The notes beneath the pieces are model-generated. The model was given only the letters and a program-made list of their open reading frames with translations. It was not told the origin of the DNA and searched no databases. Shown here one piece after another: positions 36,764 through 45,309 of a stretch of DNA of 64,000 nucleotides. The DNA comes from an uncultured Pseudomonadota bacterium (GTDB lineage: Bacteria > Myxococcota_A > Bradymonadia > Bradymonadales > GCA-2716585): contig CAKZKQ010000352.1 of NCBI GenBank assembly GCA_937123825.1, forward strand, positions 1-64,000, in the 5' to 3' direction. The position numbers and the translations under genes were made by a program. Every line of letters begins with the position of its first letter. Positions within the stretch are counted from its first letter, which is position 1.

Positions 36764-38083
36764 ATGAACTCCGAGGAAATTGTCCGGCTGTGTAAGCAGC
36801 ACACGATGTACACGTGGAACAAGGGCGACGCCGTCAACCCCATTCCGATTGATCGCGCCGACGGCATCTACATGTACACGACCGACGGCCACAAGCTGAT
36901 GGACTTCAACAGCCAGTTGATGAGCGTCCAGGTGGGCCACAACCACCCCAAGGTGCGCGAGGCCATCAAGAAGCAGGTCGACCAGCTCACCTACGTCTTC
37001 CCGGCCAGCGCCACTGCCGTGCGCGCCCGCGTGGGCAAGCTCCTGGCGGACATTACCCCGGGGAACATCAACACCTTCTTCTTTACGCTCAGCGGCGCCG
37101 AGAGCAACGAGAACGCCATCAAGGCGGCGCGGCTCTACACGGGGCGCTTTAAGATCCTCAGCCGTTACCGCTCGTACCACGGCGCGACCAACGCCTGCAT
37201 GCAGTTGACGGGCGACCCGCGCCGTCTGGCCAACGAGCCGGGCACGCCGGGCTTTGTGAAGGTCTTTGATCCGTGGCCCTACCACTACTCCTTTGGCAAG
37301 ACCGACGCCGAGATCACCGAGCAGAACCTCCGCTACCTGGAGGAGGTGATCATGTACGAGGGGCCGGACCAGATCGCGGCGATGTTCATCGAGTCGGTCA
37401 CGGGGACCAACGGCATCCTGGCGCCGCCTGCGGGCTACCTCAAGGGCCTGCGCGAGCTGCTCAACAAGTACGGCATCCTGCTGGTCTGCGACGAGGTCAT
37501 GGCGGGCTTTGGGCGCACGGGCAAGCTCTTTGCCTTTGAGCACGGGGACATCGTGCCGGACATCGTGTGCATGGCCAAGGGGCTGACCAGTTCCTACATC
37601 CCTCTGGGGGCGATGGGGGTCAGCGACCCGATCGCGGCGCACTTCCGGGAGAACGTCTTCTGGGGCGGCCTGACCTACAACTCGCACCCGATGGGTCTGG
37701 CGGCGGCGGAGGCAGCGATCACGGCGCTTCTGGACGAGAAGCTGATCGAGAACGCGGCCAAGCTGGAGTCGGTCATGCGCGAGGAGATGGACGGCCTCAA
37801 GGAACGCCACGTCAGCGTGCGTGAGGGCCGCTGCATTGGCCTCTTTGGCATGGTGGACCTGCAGAAGAACAGCAAAGGCGAGCGGATGGCACCGTACAAC
37901 GGCAGCCACCCGGCGATGAAGAAGTTCCACAAGGCGTTGCTGGACAACGGGCTCTTTACCTTTGTCCGCTGGGGCAGCTTCATGTGCAACCCACCGCTGT
38001 GCATCACCGAAGAAGAGCTGCGCGAGGGCTACGCCATCATCGACAAGTGCCTGGCGATCACCGACGAGGCCTTCGAGGGCTAA
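36764..38083 (+). CDS. Class III omega-aminotransferase, probable beta-alanine transaminase
   Basis: 439 residues from ATG 36764, six bases after AAGGA; the TTG at 36758 is too close. A PLP enzyme of the GABA/beta-alanine:pyruvate type. Seen are the N-terminal DGHKLMDFNSQLMSVQVGHNHPKV, the phosphate cup LSGAESNENAIKAARLYTG, SYHGATNACMQLTG, LLVCDEVMAGFGRTGKLFAFEH (cofactor Asp), the Schiff-base Lys near residue 271 in CMAKGLTSSYIPLGAM, and FWGGLTYNSHPMGLAAA. In this context it would convert beta-alanine (from uracil) or beta-aminoisobutyrate (from thymine) to the semialdehyde used by the upstream dehydrogenase. Exact donor and acceptor cannot be read. Confidence 0.9.
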   Translation: MNSEEIVRLCKQHTMYTWNKGDAVNPIPIDRADGIYMYTTDGHKLMDFNSQLMSVQVGHNHPKVREAIKKQVDQLTYVFPASATAVRARVGKLLADITPGNINTFFFTLSGAESNENAIKAARLYTGRFKILSRYRSYHGATNACMQLTGDPRRLANEPGTPGFVKVFDPWPYHYSFGKTDAEITEQNLRYLEEVIMYEGPDQIAAMFIESVTGTNGILAPPAGYLKGLRELLNKYGILLVCDEVMAGFGRTGKLFAFEHGDIVPDIVCMAKGLTSSYIPLGAMGVSDPIAAHFRENVFWGGLTYNSHPMGLAAAEAAITALLDEKLIENAAKLESVMREEMDGLKERHVSVREGRCIGLFGMVDLQKNSKGERMAPYNGSHPAMKKFHKALLDNGLFTFVRWGSFMCNPPLCITEEELREGYAIIDKCLAITDEAFEG

Positions 38084-38088
38084 AAACA

Positions 38089-38204
38089 GCAGGTGCAGGA
38101 CCCGCGGGTCCTGCCGGGGGTTTGGGGGCTGGCCCCCATCCCAAGCCGCCCACCAACCCCGTCCTCGTCCCCAAAACGGGGGCATGAGGGGGCGGCGCCC
38201 CCAT
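38089..38204 (+). repeat. Structured G-rich repeat, family 2, left copy
   Basis: Begins 5 bp after the aminotransferase stop codon. Contents: a perfect 20-bp palindrome (38095-38114), then CGGGGGTTTGGGGGCTGG and CCCCCATCC (themselves able to fold), a variable middle, and a closing G-rich hairpin (GGGGGCATGAGGGGGCGGCG then CCCCC). An inverted copy is at 39305-39430. May act as a terminator. Confidence 0.8.
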
Positions 38205-38348
38205 AGACAGTCAAACGGGCTGTCGCCGCGATGCTCCAAGCATCAATTATTGACCCCAAACAACCTGAAGACTCTGCCCAGGACCGCCCTGGGAGCCAAC
38301 AAGTGCGCGCCACGCACCGCAACCCTGCCCAACGGAGGCACAACACCC

Positions 38349-39278
38349 ATGTTCCAAGTGCACGACATCATCCCCGACGTCCATGGACAGGTCGAAAAGC
38401 TGCGCGCGGCGCTCAAAAACCTGGGTTACGAGCGCCGTGGAGGTTCATGGAGATCTCCTTCGGCCAATCGGCGGTGCGTTTTCCTGGGAGACTTCATCGA
38501 TCGAGGGCTTCACAACGCCGAAGTGCTCCAGATTGTGCGCTCAATGAGGGACGATGGGGTGGCTTTGGCGGTCATGGGCAACCATGAATTGAACGCGATC
38601 CACTTTCACACGCCCAATCCAGCCACGGGCGCGCCGCTGCGGGCCCATTCGACCAAGAATGTGCGCCAGCACGGCAGCTTCTTGAAGGAATTTCCCGTTG
38701 GAGCGGCCCGCACACAAGAGATCATCGATTGGATGAAGGGTCTGGCGCTCTTTGCCGAGGTCGCAGACTTCCGCGCGGTGCACGCTTGTTGGGATGAGGC
38801 TCGGATTGAGGGGCTTAAGGCGGCGACAACGGGCGGTGTTTTGGGTCATGAGCTGCTGGTGAGGGCAGCGGACAAGGGCGATCCGCTGCATGACCTTGTG
38901 GAGACCACGACCAAAGGGCCAGAGACGGCGCTGCCGCAGGGATATGCCTTTGCGGACAAGGACGGTCACGTGCGCGATCGGGTGCGGTTGCGGTGGTGGG
39001 AGGCAACGGCGAGCACGTGGCAGGAGGTGGCGATCTCGGTGCCGGACCCTGAAGAGCTGCCTGGGGGGCTTTTGCCGGAGGATTTGAGGTCACGGGCCTA
39101 TGGCCAGGACGCGCCGCCTGTCTTTTTTGGACACTATTGGATGACTGGGACGGTCAAGATGCAGGCGCACAACGCCCTTTGCCTGGATTATTCGGCGGGA
39201 AAGGGGGGTCCGCTGGTGAGTTATGTGCACCAGACGGGGGAAGCGCTCGCTTTGGAGCATGTGCGGGTGCATGGGTGA
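38349..39278 (+). CDS. Calcineurin-like metallophosphoesterase
   Basis: 309 residues from ATG 38349 (GGAGG at 38334-38338); the frame upstream runs through the repeat. The metal-binding motifs are DVHG (10-13), GDFIDRG (about 47-53) and GNHE (about 75-78), with later His residues in VHACWDE and FGHYWMTG, so the two-metal site seems complete. This is the pattern of PPP-type phosphatases and symmetrical bis(5'-nucleosyl)-tetraphosphatases (ApaH, PrpE). Sequence between the motifs is divergent, so protein, nucleotide and RNA-cap substrates all remain possible. It stands alone, bracketed by two inverted copies of a structured repeat. Confidence 0.88.
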   Translation: MFQVHDIIPDVHGQVEKLRAALKNLGYERRGGSWRSPSANRRCVFLGDFIDRGLHNAEVLQIVRSMRDDGVALAVMGNHELNAIHFHTPNPATGAPLRAHSTKNVRQHGSFLKEFPVGAARTQEIIDWMKGLALFAEVADFRAVHACWDEARIEGLKAATTGGVLGHELLVRAADKGDPLHDLVETTTKGPETALPQGYAFADKDGHVRDRVRLRWWEATASTWQEVAISVPDPEELPGGLLPEDLRSRAYGQDAPPVFFGHYWMTGTVKMQAHNALCLDYSAGKGGPLVSYVHQTGEALALEHVRVHG

Positions 39279-39304
39279 GGGTTGGGAGGTGGATTGGGTT
39301 TGGA

Positions 39305-39430
39305 ATGGGGGCTGCCGCCCCCTCTTGCCCCCGCTTTTTGGCTGCCTGTGCGAGCATTGAGGCGGCTTGAGGGGCTTTCGGATGGGGGCCAGCCCCCAAA
39401 CCCCCGCCAGGGGCGCGCCCCTGGACCTGC
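39305..39430 (-). repeat. Structured G-rich repeat, family 2, right copy (inverted)
   Basis: Reverse complement of the left copy's layout, starting 5 bp after the preA stop codon. The palindrome is CCAGGGGCGCGCCCCTGG instead of the left copy's sequence, then the same CGGGGGTTTGGGGGCTGG and CCCCCATCC, a different middle, and the closing GGGGGCAAGAGGGGGCGGCA hairpin. Confidence 0.8.
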
Positions 39431-39435
39431 AATTT

Positions 39436-40707
39436 TCAGTGGGCGCCTTTTTTGGGACGCAGGGTCGCGCCGTCGTTGACGTGATCGTTCCACGTGGCGG
39501 GCGAGTAGCCGTTGTCGACCTCGACCATCGAGATGCAGTCGGGCACCGGGCAGACAATCTGGCAGAGATTGCAGCCGACGCACTCGGATTCATCGACGAC
39601 CGGAACGCGAGAGCCGTCCGTGGCCGGGTGAATGCACTGGTGGGCGCCGTCGTGACACGCCACAACGCACTTGTAGCACCCGATGCAGGACTGCGGGTTG
39701 ATCTTGGCGACCGTCTCGTAGTTGAGGTCGAGGTTGCCCCACTCGGAGAAGCTCGGCACGGCGCGGCCAACCATTTGATCAAGGGTCTCAAAGCCCTTGT
39801 CGTTCATGTAGCCGCTCAGGCCCTCGATCATGTCTTCCACGATCCGGTAGCCGCGCAGCATGACCTCGGTGCAGACCTGGACGCTGCTGGAGCCCAGCAG
39901 GATGAACTCCACGGCGTCGCGCCAGTTGGTGATGCCCCCAATGCCGCTGATGGGCAGGTTGAAGCCCGGGTTGCGGGCCAGCGCCGCCGTCATGTGCAGC
40001 GCGATGGGGCGCACAGCGGCGCCGCAGTAGCCGCCGTTGGTGGACAGACCACCGACGCGGGGCTCAAGCACCATCTTGTCGATGTCGACCCCGATGATGG
40101 ACTTGATGGTGTTGATGAGCGACACGCCGTGGGCGCCGCCAGCCTGCGCCGCCAGCCCGTGGGGGATGATGTCGCCGACGTTGGGGGTGAGCTTCACCAG
40201 GACGGGCACGGTGGAGTACTCGACGGCCCAGGAGGTGATCTCCGTGTTGACGGCGGGCTCCTGACCGACCGCCGAACCCATGCCGCGCTCGCACATCCCG
40301 TGGGGGCAGCCAAAGTTCAACTCAAGGCCATCGGCCCCGGAGTCGATGGCGCGCTTGATGATGTCCTTCCACTCCTGGCGGCTCTCGACCATCAGCGACA
40401 CCACCACGGCGTGCTTGGGGTACTTCTTCTTGGTCTCGTAGATCTCCTTGAAGTTGACCTCAAGGGAGCGGTCGGTGATGAGCTCAATGTTGTTGAAGCC
40501 CACCGCCGCAGTGCCGCGGTAGCCCACGGCGCCAAAGCGGCTCGACACGTTCTGAATGGGCTGGCCCAGGGTCTTCCAGACGGCGCCGCCCCAGCCGTGG
40601 TCAAAAGCGCGCTGAACCTGGTCGCCGCTGTTGGCCGGAGGCGCGGACGCCAGCCAGAAGGGGTTGGGGGAAGTGATCCCTGCGCAGTTGGTGGTCAAAT
40701 CAGCCAT
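39436..40707 (-). CDS. preA: Dihydropyrimidine dehydrogenase, catalytic subunit PreA
   Basis: 423 residues from ATG 40707, which has AAGGAGG ten bases upstream; a GTG at 40713 overlaps the preT stop but is too near the ribosome-binding site. PreA reduces uracil and thymine to their 5,6-dihydro forms with electrons passed from PreT. An FMN-binding TIM barrel of the dihydroorotate dehydrogenase type (GITSPNPFWLASAPPANSG, LELNFGCPHGMCERGMGSAVGQ, VLVKLTPNVGDI, ISGIGGITNWRDAVEFILLG) is followed by a ferredoxin domain. That domain has two 4Fe-4S motifs, CIGCYKCVVAC (about 338) and CVGCNLCQIVCP (about 375). The catalytic Cys is probably that in FGCPHGMCERGMG. Last gene of the hydA-preT-preA operon. 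Confidence 0.95.
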   Translation of the reverse strand: MADLTTNCAGITSPNPFWLASAPPANSGDQVQRAFDHGWGGAVWKTLGQPIQNVSSRFGAVGYRGTAAVGFNNIELITDRSLEVNFKEIYETKKKYPKHAVVVSLMVESRQEWKDIIKRAIDSGADGLELNFGCPHGMCERGMGSAVGQEPAVNTEITSWAVEYSTVPVLVKLTPNVGDIIPHGLAAQAGGAHGVSLINTIKSIIGVDIDKMVLEPRVGGLSTNGGYCGAAVRPIALHMTAALARNPGFNLPISGIGGITNWRDAVEFILLGSSSVQVCTEVMLRGYRIVEDMIEGLSGYMNDKGFETLDQMVGRAVPSFSEWGNLDLNYETVAKINPQSCIGCYKCVVACHDGAHQCIHPATDGSRVPVVDESECVGCNLCQIVCPVPDCISMVEVDNGYSPATWNDHVNDGATLRPKKGAH

Positions 40708-40709
40708 GG

Positions 40710-42020
40710 TCACTTGCCTCCTTGGATGTAACGGTCGATGGCGCGGGCAGCATCACGGCCCTCAGCCACAGCGTTGACGACCTCTTTGCCGCCGTTGGTG
40801 CAATCTCCTCCTGCGTAGATCCCGGGACGCCCGGTGGCGCCGTGCTCGTCGGTCACCACCTTGCCCCAGTCCAACTCCACACCGTCGAGCGCGGCGACCA
40901 GATCGCCCAGCTTGGACTGACCGATGGCCAGCAGGATCAGATCGGCCTGCGCCACAAACTCACCGTCGGGCACGGGGTTGCGCTCGGCGTCCAGGCGATT
41001 GCAGCGAAGCCCCGTCACGCGGCCATCTTCGTCGCCCACAAAGCCCGCGGGCTGGGCAAACCAGTTGCCGGTCGCCCCTGCCAGCTTGGCGGCCTTCCAC
41101 TCATGGCTGTAGCCGCTCATGGTGGCCTCGTTGCGGCGGTAGACCATCGAGACGTTCTCAATGCCCAGGCCCCGCAGCTCACGCACGGCGTCAATGGCGG
41201 TGTTGCCGCCGCCGACCACGATCGCACGGTTGACCTTGTCGGTCTGAACCGAGCCCAGCTTCATCTGCTCAATGAAGTCCACGGCGCCGTAGACCCCCTC
41301 AAGCTCTTTGCCGGCGATCTCAAGCCAACGGTCGGGCCCCAGGCCCATGCCCACAAAGAGGGCGTCGTGCTTGTCCTCAAGCTCCTGCCAGGAGACATCC
41401 TGGCCGACCTTGACGCCGGTCTTGATGTCGATGCCGCCGATCTCCAGGACCCAGTTGATCTCTTCCACGGAGCGGTCCGCGCGCATCTTGTAGGGGGCGA
41501 CGCCAGTCGTGTTGAGCCCGCCAAGGACGTCGCGCGACTCGTAGATGGTGCAGGCGTGGCCCAGGCGGCGCAGCTCGTGGGCGCAGGCGATCGAGGCGGG
41601 ACCGCCGCCGACCAGCCCGACGCTCTTGCCGGTGTCCGCGCCAGCCTCAAAGTACCGCCAGTCCTTCTCAAAGGCCTGGTCGGTGGCGTAGCGCTGGAGC
41701 TTGCCAATCTCAATGGGCGGGCTGTCCATGTGGTTGTAGACGCAGTCCCCAACGCAGAGCACCTCCACGGGGCACACGCGGGCACAGCTCATCCCCAGAA
41801 TGTTGGACTCAAAGATGGTCTTGGCCGAGCCCTTGACGTTGCCGGTGGCGATCTTGCGGATGAACTCGGGGATGTTGATCCCGGTGGGACAGGCGGTGAT
41901 GCACGGGGCGTCTTCGCAGTAGAGGCAACGGTTGGCCTCGACCACGGCTTGGGCCCCGCTCATGGGCGCCTTGTAGTCCTCAAAGACGTTTTCAGAGCGT
42001 TCGTTGGCGACCTGACTCAC
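40710..42020 (-). CDS. preT: Dihydropyrimidine dehydrogenase, NAD(P)H-oxidising subunit PreT
   Basis: 436 residues from a GTG at 42020 that overlaps the hydA stop (GTGA), with GGAGGTG upstream. Belongs to the glutamate synthase small-subunit/DPD N-terminal family. Two unusual Fe-S motifs, CLYCEDAPCITACPTG (32-47) and CARVCPVEVLCVGDC (about 78-92), precede an FAD-binding GGGPASIACAHELRRLG (about 137) and an NAD(P)H-binding VVGGGNTAIDAVRELR (about 265). The C-terminal FAD element GIYAGGDCTNGGKEVVNAVAEGRDAA is intact. It supplies electrons to PreA. E. coli uses the same two-gene preT-preA arrangement. Confidence 0.95.
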   Translation of the reverse strand: MSQVANERSENVFEDYKAPMSGAQAVVEANRCLYCEDAPCITACPTGINIPEFIRKIATGNVKGSAKTIFESNILGMSCARVCPVEVLCVGDCVYNHMDSPPIEIGKLQRYATDQAFEKDWRYFEAGADTGKSVGLVGGGPASIACAHELRRLGHACTIYESRDVLGGLNTTGVAPYKMRADRSVEEINWVLEIGGIDIKTGVKVGQDVSWQELEDKHDALFVGMGLGPDRWLEIAGKELEGVYGAVDFIEQMKLGSVQTDKVNRAIVVGGGNTAIDAVRELRGLGIENVSMVYRRNEATMSGYSHEWKAAKLAGATGNWFAQPAGFVGDEDGRVTGLRCNRLDAERNPVPDGEFVAQADLILLAIGQSKLGDLVAALDGVELDWGKVVTDEHGATGRPGIYAGGDCTNGGKEVVNAVAEGRDAARAIDRYIQGGK

Positions 42021-43426
42021 ACCACACCTCCGTTGCCAAAGTGGTTGGGCTCACGGCGCAGCAGCTGGCCGATGCCTTTTTTGCCGACAAACTCGCCGTC
42101 GCGCACCTGAACCTGACCGCGCACGGTGACGACATCAGCGCGGCCGGTGTGCTCCCAGCCCTCAAAGGCGCTGTAATCGACGTTCATATGGTGGGTCTTG
42201 GCCGAAATGATGCCTTTGTGCTTCGGATCCCAGACGACCAGGTCGGCGTCGGAGCCCGGGGCGATGCTGCCCTTGCGGGGGAAGAGCCCAAAGATCTTGG
42301 CGGCCTGGGTGCTGGCGGCGTCGACAAAGCGGTGGATGTCCATCCGGCCCCCGGCCACGCCGTGGGTGTAGAGGAGCTTGACGCGCTCTTCGAGCGACGG
42401 GATGCCGTTGGGGATCTGGCAGAAGTTGTCTTCGCCCATGCGCTTCTGGGTCATGTCAAAAGGCGCGTGGTCGGTGGCGACGGTGGAGACCAGACCGGTC
42501 TTGACGGCGTGCCACAAGAAACCCTGGTTGGCGATGTCGCGCAGCGGCGGGCTCATGACGTACTTGGCGCCCTCAAAGTTGGGCTTCTCAGCGTAGGTCT
42601 TGTCCAGGGTCAGGTACTGGATGAGCGTCTCGACCCAGACGTTGGTGCCGCGCAGTTTGGCCTCGATGGCCTGGCGCAGCGCCTGCTCGCAGGAGAGGTG
42701 GACCACATAGGCGTGGGCGCCGGTAATCTCGGCCATGGTGCACAGGTGACGGGTGCCTTCGGCCTCGACCAACTCGGGGCGGCTGGGCTCGTGCCATTCG
42801 GGGCCGGTGTTGCCCGCGGTGACCAGCTCGTTTTGCAGGGCGCTGACGATGTCGGCGTTCTCACAGTGCGCGGTGACGATGACACCAAGCTCGGCGGCCA
42901 GCTTCATGGCGGCGTAGAGTTCATGATCCTCAACACCAAAGGCCCCCTTGTAGGCCAAGAAGACCTTAAAGGAGCTGATGCCTTCTTTGCCCACGATCTC
43001 GCGCAGTTGGCCCTCGACGCCTGCATCAAAGCGGGTGACGGCCATGTGGTAGGTGTAGTCGCTGCAGGCGATCCCTTCGGATTTGCTGCGCCACAGCTCG
43101 TAGGCCTCCATCGGCTCGTCGTTGCGCATGGGGATGACAAAGTCCACCACGGTGGTGGTGCCCCCGCAGAGCGCGGCGATGCTGCCGGTCTCGTAGGTGT
43201 CCTTGGCGAACGTGCCCATGAAGGGCAGGTAGATGTGGGTGTGCGGATCAATAAACCCCGGGAAGACGTACTTCCCGGTGGCGTCGATGATCTGCGCGTC
43301 GGTGACGCCCGCCGGAACTTCCAGATCCCGGCCAATGCGCGTGATGCGCTCTCCTTCGCACCAGATATCAGCCACATACCGACTGTCGGCAGTGATGATC
43401 TCGCCGTTTTTGATCAGCAAACCCAT
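42017..43426 (-). CDS. hydA: Dihydropyrimidinase (D-hydantoinase family)
   Basis: 469 residues from ATG 43426 behind GGAGG. An amidohydrolase that opens dihydrouracil or dihydrothymine to the N-carbamoyl-beta-amino acid. Metal ligands His62 and His64 are in DPHTHIYLP, the bridging carboxylated Lys is probably Lys154 in SSFKVFLAYKG, further His ligands are in TAHCENAD and HLSC, and Asp is in ATDHAPFD. Length is normal for the family. First gene of the minus-strand operon with preT and preA, all overlapping by four bases or separated by three, so equal expression is expected. The product would need beta-ureidopropionase, which is not encoded nearby. Confidence 0.94.
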   Translation of the reverse strand: MGLLIKNGEIITADSRYVADIWCEGERITRIGRDLEVPAGVTDAQIIDATGKYVFPGFIDPHTHIYLPFMGTFAKDTYETGSIAALCGGTTTVVDFVIPMRNDEPMEAYELWRSKSEGIACSDYTYHMAVTRFDAGVEGQLREIVGKEGISSFKVFLAYKGAFGVEDHELYAAMKLAAELGVIVTAHCENADIVSALQNELVTAGNTGPEWHEPSRPELVEAEGTRHLCTMAEITGAHAYVVHLSCEQALRQAIEAKLRGTNVWVETLIQYLTLDKTYAEKPNFEGAKYVMSPPLRDIANQGFLWHAVKTGLVSTVATDHAPFDMTQKRMGEDNFCQIPNGIPSLEERVKLLYTHGVAGGRMDIHRFVDAASTQAAKIFGLFPRKGSIAPGSDADLVVWDPKHKGIISAKTHHMNVDYSAFEGWEHTGRADVVTVRGQVQVRDGEFVGKKGIGQLLRREPNHFGNGGVV

Positions 43427-43738
43427 ACGTTTTCCTCCCCATCGGGCTTATCAAGAGAACAGAACATCCCCGTTCATGCAGGCATAAAAATCGGGCTCGC
43501 CCTCCTTGCGCAGGCAAGGCGGTACACGGAGCCATGATCGGTTGTTGACGACCACCCGACACCATACGACACAGCGCCGCCCTCGTCCAGCGTCGAGCCC
43601 GGCGACGTGGCGCTGGAAGGGATCACTTTCGCAGGCGGCTGTGCACACCGAGCCCACCGGCCAGGGCTGACACAAGGCCCGTGGCCGTGTTAAAGCCATC
43701 GACGTGAGCGCAGCGCGCAGTCAACCGAGGATGAGACG
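43427..43738. other. Divergent promoter region, hydA operon and truncated hemoglobin
   Basis: 312 bp between divergent genes; it must contain the promoters of both. I see no gene. A TTGACG at 43545-43550 is a possible -35 for the plus strand, without a good -10. Confidence 0.5.
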
Positions 43739-44143
43739 ATGAACGTGGACCTGGAAAAGACCCCGTATGAATTGTTGGGAGGGCGAGCGGCCGTATTGGC
43801 GCTGGCGCAGCGATTTTATGATGAGATGGAGGCGCATGAGCCCGCGTTGACGGCGGTGCACCAGACCACGCCCGAGGGCAAGGTTGATCCAGGGGTCCGC
43901 GAGCGCTTTGGGCTCTTTCTGGTCTTCTGGCTGGGCGGCCCACGCGACTACCTTGAGACCCAGGGCCATCCCAGGCTGCGGATGCGCCATCACCACGTGG
44001 CGATCGGCGAAGAGATGCGCGACGCCTGGCTGCGCAGCATGACCCGGGCCATGGACCATCAGAAGGTCAGCGGCCCGGTCAGAGACTTTCTCGACGGGCG
44101 CTTTGCCCACGTGGCCGACTTCCTGCGCAACGTTCCGGGGTGA
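43739..44143 (+). CDS. Group II truncated hemoglobin (TrHbO-like)
   Basis: 134 residues, the usual size, from ATG 43739 with GAGG nine bases before. Key landmarks: the N-terminal TPYELLGGRAAVLALAQRFYDEM, and the GPRDYLETQGHPRLRMRHHHVAIGEEMRDAWLRSMTRAMD stretch that contains the F-helix His and the G8 Trp of group II proteins. Such globins bind oxygen or nitric oxide and have been linked to redox and NO defence. It is divergent from the pyrimidine operon; whether it protects the oxygen-sensitive Fe-S enzymes PreT/PreA is speculation. Confidence 0.92.
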   Translation: MNVDLEKTPYELLGGRAAVLALAQRFYDEMEAHEPALTAVHQTTPEGKVDPGVRERFGLFLVFWLGGPRDYLETQGHPRLRMRHHHVAIGEEMRDAWLRSMTRAMDHQKVSGPVRDFLDGRFAHVADFLRNVPG

Positions 44144-44159
44144 GGCAAGGCGGCGCGTC

Positions 44160-45107
44160 TCAGCGGCGCTCCATGTAGTAGCCACAAGCGCGAGGCTCAT
44201 CGATGGGATAGGGCTGCTCCAGGGTCAGGTCTTCGATGAGGATGCGGGAGAGACCAGCGGGCGCTTCGAGCCACGTCACAGTCCCAAAGAACTCGGGAGA
44301 CTCAGGGATGAAGTTGCCGCCTTCAACGCTGACGCGCAGATCGCCTCGGGTTCCTTCGCTGTTGCCTCGGATGTAGACGTAAGAGCCCCAGTAGTGCTTG
44401 AAGGTCTCAAAAAGGCCGCTGGCGAAGGTCATCTCAAACCCGCCTCCTCCAAAGAGAATAAACTCTGCGGCGGGATCCTCAGAGACAAAGGTTTCGCCCG
44501 TTTCACAGTCAACGCGGCCCGTCTCCTGCCAGTGGCCGTCCATGTCTCCGGACGCACACTGAGCCCAATCGCACTCCCAACGGCCCTCAACGCAGTCGGG
44601 CGTGATGGCCGAGCCCCCAGGCTCAAGACAGCACACCTCGGGCAGCCCGGTGCAGGTGTTGGGACCACAGGCAGGCTCCTCGATCATCCCACCGGGACAG
44701 ACCCACTGGCCATCCTCACAGACGCTGGGCTCAATGACGTCGCTGCCGCAAAAATCCACGCAGCCCACATCAAACGCAGAGCCATCACAGGGCGGCGGAT
44801 CCTCAATGAACTCACAATCAAAGGGTGGAACGTAGCCCTCGGGGCAAACCCACTGACCGCCTTCACAAACGGGGTCGCCGATCCGCCTTTCAATGTCACA
44901 GGTCACGCAACTAAAATCGCTGGGCTCGCTGCAACCGTCGTCATCATTGTTCTGATCATCGATGTCATCGTCCTGATCATCACCGATGTCATTGTTGTCA
45001 TCTTCGACTTGAGCATTTGAGCCTGTGTAGAGGGTGTCGTCGTTGCATCCAGACATTCCCCACGACAGAATACACACACTCACCAAAACCAAGCGTCCCA
45101 AAACCAT
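44160..45107 (-). CDS. Cysteine-rich lipoprotein
   Basis: 315 residues from ATG 45107 behind GAGG. Lipoprotein signal 1-21 ends in WGMSGC. A low-complexity Asp/Asn linker follows (about 35-58). Then, about 60-190, there is a chain of short Cys units of the form C-x-x-G-x-W-V-C-P (VCEGGQWVCPEG, VCEDGQWVCPGG, CVEGRWECDW) that could form disulfide-linked repeats like those of myxobacterial surface proteins. The C-terminal 120 residues are beta-rich without Cys until near the end. No enzyme motif is visible. Likely attached to the outer membrane; function unknown. Confidence 0.8.
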   Translation of the reverse strand: MVLGRLVLVSVCILSWGMSGCNDDTLYTGSNAQVEDDNNDIGDDQDDDIDDQNNDDDGCSEPSDFSCVTCDIERRIGDPVCEGGQWVCPEGYVPPFDCEFIEDPPPCDGSAFDVGCVDFCGSDVIEPSVCEDGQWVCPGGMIEEPACGPNTCTGLPEVCCLEPGGSAITPDCVEGRWECDWAQCASGDMDGHWQETGRVDCETGETFVSEDPAAEFILFGGGGFEMTFASGLFETFKHYWGSYVYIRGNSEGTRGDLRVSVEGGNFIPESPEFFGTVTWLEAPAGLSRILIEDLTLEQPYPIDEPRACGYYMERR

Positions 45108-45309
45108 CTTGCCAACCTCACAGACCTTGGTTAAAGGCCTTTGTCACGGTTCTTTTTCTCTCCCACACGCCGGTAAATCTAACACAACAAAGAACTCGCG
45201 CACCCCAGCACCTCTCAAATTCCGTATACATTGAGAATACAGGACTCACACAGACATTTTGAGGTCGAACAGGCAATGGGTGGGGGACAAGGCGCATCGA
45301 GAGATGGGT

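Noticed and set aside
37962..38348. N-terminal extension of the phosphoesterase frame
   Set aside because: Runs back over the family-2 repeat and the aminotransferase end; GGAGG before ATG 38349 and the DVHG motif ten residues later fix the start.
39367..43537. Three long plus-strand frames of about 450-500 codons (39367-40731, 40722-42110, 42041-43537)
   Set aside because: Antisense to preA, preT and hydA, whose cofactor motifs are complete; sequences are Gly/Val/His-rich mirrors.
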